From: Micromonosporaceae bacterium
GTDB taxonomy: Bacteria; Actinomycetota; Actinomycetes; Mycobacteriales; Micromonosporaceae
Length of the DNA: 11,826 bases
Reading direction: 5' to 3'
Assembly (NCBI GenBank): GCA_019689695.1
Contig: JADGHA010000090.1
Coordinates: 1 to 11,826 of the forward strand
Both the position numbers and the translations under genes were made by a program. The notes beneath the pieces are model-generated. The model saw only the letters and a program-made list of their open reading frames with translations, searched no databases and had not been told where the DNA came from. The number at the start of each line of letters is the position of its first letter. The first letter of the stretch is position 1. Of this stretch, positions 7,163-11,826 are shown piece by piece.

Positions 7163-8049
7163 GCGCACGCAACCCGCTCGGCATTCACGCCGCCGTCTTC
7201 GTCGGCGGCTGGAGCCCGCAGGAGCGCCGGGCCGCGGCGAGCCGCGCCCGCCGCGCCGGCTACGACATCCTGGAGATCCCCGCGCTCGACCCCGCGGCCA
7301 TCGACGTCGCGGACACCCGTGCCGTCCTCGCCGAGCACGGGCTGGCCGGGGTCTGCTCCCTGGGTCTCGACTTCGACGCGGACATCTCCAGCCCGGACCC
7401 GGACGTCGCCGCCCGCGGCGAGGCGCGGCTGGTCGCGGCGCTGGACGTCGCGGCGGCCCTCGGGCGGGACTCGACCGCCGGCGGCTTCCTGGGTGGCGTC
7501 ATCTACAGCGCCCTCGGCAAGTACGACCGGCCGGTGCACCCGCGCGGCCGCGACTCGATGGTGGCCATCCTGCGCCGGCTGGCGGCACGGGCCGCGGACC
7601 TGGGGGTGACCCTGGGCCTGGAGGCGGTGAACCGCTACGAGTCCAATGTGATCAATACGTGTGCCCAGGCGGTGCAGGTGATCGAGGAGGTGGGCGCGGG
7701 CAACGTCGTGGTCCACCTCGACGTCTACCACGCCAACATCGAGGAGGCGTCCATCGCACAGGCAGTGGCCGACTGCGGCGACCACCTGGGGTACGTCCAT
7801 GTAGGAGAGTCGCACCGCGGCTACCTCGGCACCGGATCCGCGGATCTGGACGGCCTGTTCCGCGCTCTGCGGGAGACCGGCTACACCGGCCCGGTGACGT
7901 TCGAGTCGTTCTCCCGCGCGGTCGTCTCGGCCGACCTGTCGGACCGGCTGGGCGTGTGGCGCGACCTGTGGGAGGACGGCGACGACCTCGCCGCGCACGC
8001 GTACGCGTACATGTCCTCGCGCCTGGCCGGCGACCAACCGTCCGGCTGA
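7159..8049 (+). CDS. ketose 3-epimerase, D-tagatose/D-psicose 3-epimerase family (TIM barrel)
   Basis: This 296-residue soluble TIM-barrel enzyme should interconvert ketoses at C3 using a divalent metal. The Pseudomonas cichorii D-tagatose 3-epimerase residues all recur here with a constant +3 offset: metal ligands Glu155, Asp188, His214 and Glu249, and sugar contacts Glu161, His191 and Arg220. The surrounding motifs LEAVNRYES, HLDVYHANIEE, HVGESHRGYLGTG and FESFSR are family hallmarks. Glu155 and Glu249 would be the proton-transfer pair. The ATG overlaps the fusion gene (ATGA), which makes this the last gene of the operon. Related proteins are often labelled sugar-phosphate isomerase/epimerase, but the site suits a free sugar. 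Possible substrates include ribulose, tagatose, psicose or a deoxyketose; which one is unknown. Confidence 0.93.
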   Translation: MSARNPLGIHAAVFVGGWSPQERRAAASRARRAGYDILEIPALDPAAIDVADTRAVLAEHGLAGVCSLGLDFDADISSPDPDVAARGEARLVAALDVAAALGRDSTAGGFLGGVIYSALGKYDRPVHPRGRDSMVAILRRLAARAADLGVTLGLEAVNRYESNVINTCAQAVQVIEEVGAGNVVVHLDVYHANIEEASIAQAVADCGDHLGYVHVGESHRGYLGTGSADLDGLFRALRETGYTGPVTFESFSRAVVSADLSDRLGVWRDLWEDGDDLAAHAYAYMSSRLAGDQPSG

Positions 8050-8066
8050 GGGTCTACTTCGGATCT

Positions 8067-8081
8067 CCGGCAACCCGCCGG
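8067..8081 (+). terminator. short hairpin after the sugar operon, possible weak terminator
   Basis: CCGGC and GCCGG form a perfect 5-bp stem around a 5-base loop, 17 bases after the epimerase stop. No T tract follows, and such short stems are common at this GC content, so terminator function is doubtful. The rest of the 8050-8193 gap has no clear promoter, although it must hold the start signals of the next gene if that gene is transcribed separately. Confidence 0.2.
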
Positions 8082-8181
8082 GACCGGCCCATCCGCCCGC
8101 ACGGTCCGTCACATACACGTTTGTGCTGCCGCCGAATGGTCCACGGTTAGGGGGTACAAGGTGCAAGCTGCCTGAGATGTC

Positions 8182-8187
8182 GAGGTG
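8182..8187 (+). promoter_or_regulatory. ribosome binding site of L,D-transpeptidase gene
   Basis: GAGGTG lies six bases before the ATG at 8194. The GTG at 8185 is itself part of this site and has no good site ahead of it, so ATG 8194 is the preferred start. Confidence 0.6.
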
Positions 8188-8193
8188 TTCCAG

Positions 8194-9405
8194 ATGCGAC
8201 GGATTCCGCGACCATTGGCGATCGGCGTGGGGCTGGTGGCGGTGGCAGTGCTGGGTATCGCCCTGGGCGTCGGCCCGCTGCCCAGGCCGCGGTTGTTCGG
8301 CTCCGTCGCGGGCTCCGTCGGAGGGCACGGCAGACATGCCGGAGAGTCCCAGGTGGCCCTGGACGTCACGCCCGCGACCAACGCCAAGAACCTTCCGATC
8401 ACCACCGAGATCGGGACAAAGGTCAGTGGCGGAACAGTCGACGCGGTGACGCTCACCGAGCAGGGCGGCGGCCAGGTGGGCGGGGCGATGCGCGGCGACG
8501 GTTCCTCGTGGATTCCGAACAAGCCGCTCAAGTTCGGCAGGACCTACACCGCGAAGGTGACCGCGCGGGACTCCGATGGCCGGACGGTGACCCGGTCCAC
8601 CTCGTTCTCCACCATGAAGGAGCCCGACAGTCGGGTCGCCACCGGGCTCAACATGACCGACAGCGACAGCCGGACGTTCGGCGTCGCGATGCCGGTCGCG
8701 GTCCGCTTCGACGAGGAGGTCCCCGCCTCGGCGCGTGCCGCGGTGGAGCGGCGGCTCTTCGTCACCAGCGATCCGCCCCAGCCCGGGGCCTGGCGGTGGT
8801 TCACCGGGCGGGAGGTGCTCTACCGTCCGCAGAACTACTGGAAGCCGGGGACGAAAATCAACGTACGCGCCGCGCTGGACGGGGTGCCGCTGGGCAACGA
8901 CCGCTACGGCGACACCGACCACACCGCCAGCGGGACCATCGGCCGCGACTTCGAGATGAAGGTCGACAACAAGACCAAGTCGATGTCGGTGTACCAGGAC
9001 GGCAAGCTGCTCAAGACGATGCCGGTGAGCCTGGGCAAGCCGAGCACCCCGTCATCCAGCGGCACGATGGTCATCATGGAGCGGGACCGGGAGACGGTCT
9101 TCGACACCCGCCGCGAGCTCGGGCCGGTCGAGGGCTACCGGGTGAACATCCAGTGGGCCCAGCGGCTCACCTGGGGCGGACAGTTCATCCACTCCGCGCC
9201 GTGGTCGGTCTGGGACCAGGGGCGGGACAACGTGTCACACGGATGCGTCAACCTGTCGCCGGAGAACGCCAAGTGGCTGTTCGACCGCACCGAGGTCGGT
9301 GACCCGGTGACGGTACAAGGGACCGAGGCGAAGCTGGATCCCGGTGACGGCTGGACGGCCTGGAACATGAGCTGGGCGAACTACCTGAAGGGCGCTCGCC
9401 GGTAG
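8194..9405 (+). CDS. L,D-transpeptidase with Ig-like domains, membrane-anchored
   Basis: This 403-residue exported enzyme should form 3-3 cross-links between meso-diaminopimelate residues of peptidoglycan. An N-terminal RR-containing stretch and a hydrophobic segment (about residues 8-27) act as signal anchor; there is no lipobox cysteine. Two Ig-like domains follow (about 45-145 and 150-255), the layout of mycobacterial LdtMt2. The C-terminal YkuD domain contains FIHS with His333 and the signature SHGCVN with His349 and catalytic Cys351. The His-to-Cys spacing of 18 equals that of LdtMt2 (His336, Cys354). A short tail with WTAWNMSW follows, as in this class. The gene stands alone between the sugar operon and unrelated genes and is probably a housekeeping cell-wall enzyme. 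The family call is very secure. Confidence 0.95.
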   Translation: MRRIPRPLAIGVGLVAVAVLGIALGVGPLPRPRLFGSVAGSVGGHGRHAGESQVALDVTPATNAKNLPITTEIGTKVSGGTVDAVTLTEQGGGQVGGAMRGDGSSWIPNKPLKFGRTYTAKVTARDSDGRTVTRSTSFSTMKEPDSRVATGLNMTDSDSRTFGVAMPVAVRFDEEVPASARAAVERRLFVTSDPPQPGAWRWFTGREVLYRPQNYWKPGTKINVRAALDGVPLGNDRYGDTDHTASGTIGRDFEMKVDNKTKSMSVYQDGKLLKTMPVSLGKPSTPSSSGTMVIMERDRETVFDTRRELGPVEGYRVNIQWAQRLTWGGQFIHSAPWSVWDQGRDNVSHGCVNLSPENAKWLFDRTEVGDPVTVQGTEAKLDPGDGWTAWNMSWANYLKGARR

Positions 9406-9414
9406 CGCGGGGGA

Positions 9415-9879
9415 GTGACATCCGGACACGCCCGCGCCACGGTGGACCCGCCCCGATCGGGCATCGCCGACATGGTCGGCAGGGTCGTCGAGTCGCCCCC
9501 GACCCGGCTGGTCATCACCTTCGAAGAGCCCGGGGCCGCACCGGCCGACCGGCCGTCCACAGTGACGTTCCACATCGAACCGTACCAGGACATCGTCCGG
9601 CTCACCGTCACCCACGAACACCTGGCCGACCGCGACGCCGTCAACGCGGTCTCGCTCGGATGGCCGGCCGTGATGGCCAACCTCAAGTCGCTGTTGGAGA
9701 CCGGGCGCCCGCTGCCGCAGCCGTCGTGGGAGATGCCCGCCGAGCTGGTTGCCGGCCAGATGTCCAGCAACGATCCAGCATGGCCGGCACATTTCCGGGT
9801 GATGTGTGCATTTCGGGCAAGATCGCGTCCGGCCGCGGATAAAATCGCACCGTGGCGCGGCTTACCACACGGGTGGTGA
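9415..9879 (+). pseudogene. SRPBCC/AHSA1-domain protein, 5'-truncated remnant
   Basis: The open frame encodes 154 residues, of which about 20-115 match the second half of an AHSA1-type SRPBCC domain: GRVVESPPTRLVITF, VTFHIEP, VRLTVTHEHL, then GWPAVMANLKSLLETG. The first half of the fold, about 55 residues normally containing the opening strand and the W-F-G region, is absent; the 15 or so residues after the GTG do not resemble it. The GTG at 9415 has its G-rich tract directly adjacent, a poor spacing for initiation. From about 9771 codon third positions lose their G/C bias, so the tail looks like intergenic DNA read through after loss of the native stop. It begins 9 bases after the L,D-transpeptidase gene and overlaps the methyltransferase start by 28 bases. 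A short functional protein cannot be excluded. Confidence 0.6.
9840..9845 (+). promoter_or_regulatory. -10-like box for leaderless transcription of the methyltransferase gene
   Basis: TAAAAT is an A/T island in GC-rich DNA and fits the TANNNT consensus. Only six bases separate it from the GTG at 9852, so transcription would start at or next to the start codon. No Shine-Dalgarno sequence precedes that GTG, which agrees with a leaderless mRNA. No convincing -35 element was found about 17 bases upstream. Confidence 0.5.
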
Positions 9880-10601
9880 AGTCGCCGGATGACGTGGTCC
9901 GGCACTTCGACGCGCTGGCAGCGACCTACGCAGAGGCGCACGGATCCCCGGAACGCCTGCTCGCGTACCGCCTGCGGCTGATCCGACGGCTGCTGGCAGG
10001 AGCACCGCGCGGAGCTGTTCTGGAGATCGGTTGTGGCACCGGGACGCACCTTCTCGCGCTCGCCGACGAGTTCGACCGCGCCATCGGGACCGACGTGTCC
10101 CCGGCGATGGTTGCGGCGGCCCGCCGGCTGGCGGCCGAGGCGAAGCCGGGCGCACACATCAGCTTCCGGGTCGACCCCGCGGAGAGGCTCGACACGGTCG
10201 CCGGGGCGTCGGTCGACGCGGTGGTCTGTGTCGGGACGCTGGAGCACATTCCGGACAAGGAGCGCGTCATGCGCCAGGTCCGGCGCGTGCTGACGCCGGG
10301 CGGCAGGTTCGTCTGCCTCACCCCCAACGGTGGCTACTGCTGGTACCGCCACCTGGCGCCGATGCTCGGCCGCGACGTGCGGCACCTGTCCACCGACCGC
10401 TTCCTCACCTTGGCCGAGCTGGAGGCCCTGCTCGACACGGCCGGCCTGCACACGATCGAGCGCTGCTTCTGGACGTTCGTGCCCTCGGGCGACATGCCGG
10501 CCGGGGCTGTGTCGATCCTGACCGCCCTGGACTGGTGTACCCGGCGCACGCCCTGGGGCTACCTGCGCGGCGGGATCGCCGTCGCGGCCCGCCCGCGCTG
10601 A
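9852..10601 (+). CDS. class I SAM-dependent methyltransferase
   Basis: This 249-residue soluble protein has a Rossmann-fold methyltransferase domain. Motif I, VLEIGCGTGTHLLAL, is at residues 56-70, followed by the acidic TDVSPAMV end of strand 2. Strand 4 reads DAVVCVGTLEHIPD, and motif III is VLTPGGRFVCLTPNGG. The pattern matches the Methyltransf_11/UbiE-like group, which methylates small molecules, lipids or quinones; the substrate cannot be inferred. An N-terminal HFDALAATYAEAH helix is typical of the group. The GTG start is supported by the -10-like box just before it and the lack of any ribosome binding site, pointing to leaderless translation. It overlaps the end of the SRPBCC remnant, is followed by 82 bases without a gene, and has no informative partner. 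Confidence 0.9.
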   Translation: MARLTTRVVKSPDDVVRHFDALAATYAEAHGSPERLLAYRLRLIRRLLAGAPRGAVLEIGCGTGTHLLALADEFDRAIGTDVSPAMVAAARRLAAEAKPGAHISFRVDPAERLDTVAGASVDAVVCVGTLEHIPDKERVMRQVRRVLTPGGRFVCLTPNGGYCWYRHLAPMLGRDVRHLSTDRFLTLAELEALLDTAGLHTIERCFWTFVPSGDMPAGAVSILTALDWCTRRTPWGYLRGGIAVAARPR

Positions 10602-10683
10602 CCCGGCGGCCACCGCTCGTCACCAGCGGCCCCGGTTGGTGGGCCCGTTGAACCTTCCCGCCGCCGGGGCCGAACACCCTGTC

Positions 10684-11799
10684 ATGGTGGATCGGCCCCG
10701 GCTCGAGGTCCTCGACGGTCTGCGGTTCGTCGCGGCGATGATGGTGGTCGCCTACCACTACACGGCGATGTGGCACGTCTGGCGCCGCCCGGTCGAAGGC
10801 ATCTTCCCGCACCAGCCGGCCGCCTACGGCTGGCTCGGCGTCTACCTGTTCTTCCTGATCAGCGGCTTCGTCATCTGCCTGAGCAGCTGGGGCCGCGGGG
10901 TCGAGGCGTTTCTGGTGTCCCGGGCCGTCCGCCTCTATCCCGCGTACTGGCTCTCGGTCCTGGCGACGGCCACGGTCCTGTGCATCTGGCCGTACGTCGA
11001 CCAGCCCGTCGGCTGGCGCAACACCCTGGTCAACCTCACCATGTTCCACGAGCCGCTGCGCGTGCCGGCGGTCGCGGAGGTGTACTGGACACTCTGGGCG
11101 GAGCTGCGGTTCTACCTGCTGTTCACGCTCGTCGTCTGGTCCGGGTTGACCTACCGGCGGGTGGTCGCGTTCTGCCTGCTGTGGCTGGGCGCCGTGACCG
11201 CGGCCAAAGCCACCCTGGACGGTGGCATTGTCCACACGGTACTGATGACGAACTACGCGCCGCTGTTCACCGCCGGTGTCGCTTTCTACCTGATGCACCG
11301 GTTCCGGCCGACCCTGCTGCTGTGGGGGATCGTCGTCGCCTCCTACCTGCTCTCCCTGCCGGCGGTGCGGTACCGCGCCGGCCTGGAGGCCGACCGCGGC
11401 GAGCCGCCCGGGCCGGTGTGGCCGGCGGTCGTGCTGCTGGCCGCCTGCTTCCTGCTGATCGCCGCGGTCGCCCTGGGCTGGCTGCGCTGGGTCCGCGGCC
11501 GCTGGCTGGTCGTCCTCGGCGCCATGACGTATCCGCTGTACCTGCTGCACCTCGACCTCGGCGGCACCATCATCTACCTGTGGCAGCGTCGCGTGCCTGC
11601 GCCGCTTCTGGTGGCGATGGTCACCGCGGCGATGGTCGCGCTCGCCTGGCTGGTGCACCGGTACGTCGAGCGGCCGGCGGCGCCTCTGCTGAGGCGCGCG
11701 CTGGTGGGCGCCTCAGCCGGGCTCCGGCGGCTCGCCGCACGCGCCCGGCCGCGTTCCAGGTACGACCCGCCGGCCCTGCGCGGCACTCCACCTGCGTAG
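10684..11799 (+). CDS. integral-membrane acyltransferase, acyltransferase-3 (OafA/YrhL) family
   Basis: This 371-residue multi-pass protein, with about ten membrane segments, should transfer acetyl or other short acyl groups onto cell-surface glycans, lipids or secondary metabolites. RLEVLDGLRFVAA opens the first segment, with the conserved His25 in AYHY. GVYLFFLISGFVI follows, then FLVSRAVRLYPAYW with Arg80 and Arg83, the family's arginine motif. YVERP closes the last helix, followed by a basic cytoplasmic tail. ATG 10684 is chosen because it begins nine residues before the DGLR motif, as usual; in-frame GTG 10639 and TTG 10636 would add a Pro-rich leader without homology signs. No clear ribosome binding site precedes the ATG. 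The acceptor is unknown and no glycan-biosynthesis neighbours are visible. The remaining 27 bases hold nothing recognisable. Confidence 0.92.
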   Translation: MVDRPRLEVLDGLRFVAAMMVVAYHYTAMWHVWRRPVEGIFPHQPAAYGWLGVYLFFLISGFVICLSSWGRGVEAFLVSRAVRLYPAYWLSVLATATVLCIWPYVDQPVGWRNTLVNLTMFHEPLRVPAVAEVYWTLWAELRFYLLFTLVVWSGLTYRRVVAFCLLWLGAVTAAKATLDGGIVHTVLMTNYAPLFTAGVAFYLMHRFRPTLLLWGIVVASYLLSLPAVRYRAGLEADRGEPPGPVWPAVVLLAACFLLIAAVALGWLRWVRGRWLVVLGAMTYPLYLLHLDLGGTIIYLWQRRVPAPLLVAMVTAAMVALAWLVHRYVERPAAPLLRRALVGASAGLRRLAARARPRSRYDPPALRGTPPA

Positions 11800-11826
11800 G
11801 CGGACCCGCCGCACAGCCGACGCCAC

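Noticed and set aside
5093..8049. Naming the fusion gene and epimerase as rhaD and rhaI of L-rhamnose catabolism
   Set aside because: The fusion family fits, but the epimerase has a D-tagatose-3-epimerase site rather than an L-rhamnose isomerase one, and no mutarotase is present, so the rhamnose names would overstate the evidence.
7015..8922. Long open frame on the minus strand, 635 codons, across the epimerase and transpeptidase genes
   Set aside because: It lies opposite two well-supported genes. Its His/Arg/Gly-rich translation shows no domain, and such antisense frames are expected at this GC content.
10608..10631. Inverted repeats after the methyltransferase gene (CCGCT/AGCGG at 10613-10629 and GGCC/GGCC)
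   Set aside because: Stems are 4-5 bp, compete with each other and lack a T tract, so they cannot be told from chance in GC-rich DNA.
10648..10683. TTGAAC as a possible -35 element before the acyltransferase
   Set aside because: No TANNNT-type -10 is found at the right distance; CGAACA at 10671 is too far from consensus.
10405..11658. Minus-strand open frame of 417 codons opposite the acyltransferase
   Set aside because: The translation is Gln/Asp/His-rich with no motif, while the plus strand encodes a clear membrane acyltransferase. It is a shadow frame.

Overview
The window comes from a very GC-rich bacterial chromosome. Strong G/C preference at third codon positions, GTG starts and short-overlap operons suggest an actinomycete. 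The mix of a rhamnose-type sugar cluster, a mycobacterial-style L,D-transpeptidase and a probably leaderless gene would fit Micromonosporaceae or relatives, but that family assignment is inference. All recognisable genes lie on the plus strand. No tRNA, rRNA, CRISPR array, insertion sequence or prophage gene was seen, and no gene-free stretch exceeds 300 bases.

Bases 2-8049 are one tightly packed sugar-uptake and catabolism operon that begins upstream of the window. It holds the tail of an unidentified gene (probably the ABC-transporter ATPase), two RbsC-type permeases, a stand-alone class II aldolase, a HAD-family hydrolase, an FGGY sugar kinase, a class II aldolase fused to a short-chain dehydrogenase (rhamnulose-1-phosphate aldolase/dehydrogenase type), and a ketose 3-epimerase of the D-tagatose/D-psicose type. 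Every junction is a 4-base or 1-base stop/start overlap, so the genes are very probably cotranscribed and translationally coupled. A plausible route is import, C3 epimerisation of a free ketose, phosphorylation, cleavage to dihydroxyacetone phosphate plus an aldehyde, and oxidation of the aldehyde by the dehydrogenase half. The substrate cannot be named from sequence. No recognisable aldose-ketose isomerase, mutarotase, solute-binding protein or regulator is in the window.

Bases 8194-11799 hold unrelated single genes: a membrane-anchored L,D-transpeptidase with two Ig-like domains; a 5'-truncated SRPBCC/AHSA1-type gene that looks like a remnant; a SAM-dependent methyltransferase with a -10-like box placed for leaderless transcription; and an integral-membrane acyltransferase of the OafA type. 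No functional link between these and the sugar operon is visible.

The most interesting item is the operon. It combines two related aldolases, a HAD enzyme lacking the usual acid/base aspartate, and a 3-epimerase where a rhamnose operon would carry an isomerase. This looks like a catabolic route for an unidentified, possibly rare, sugar.
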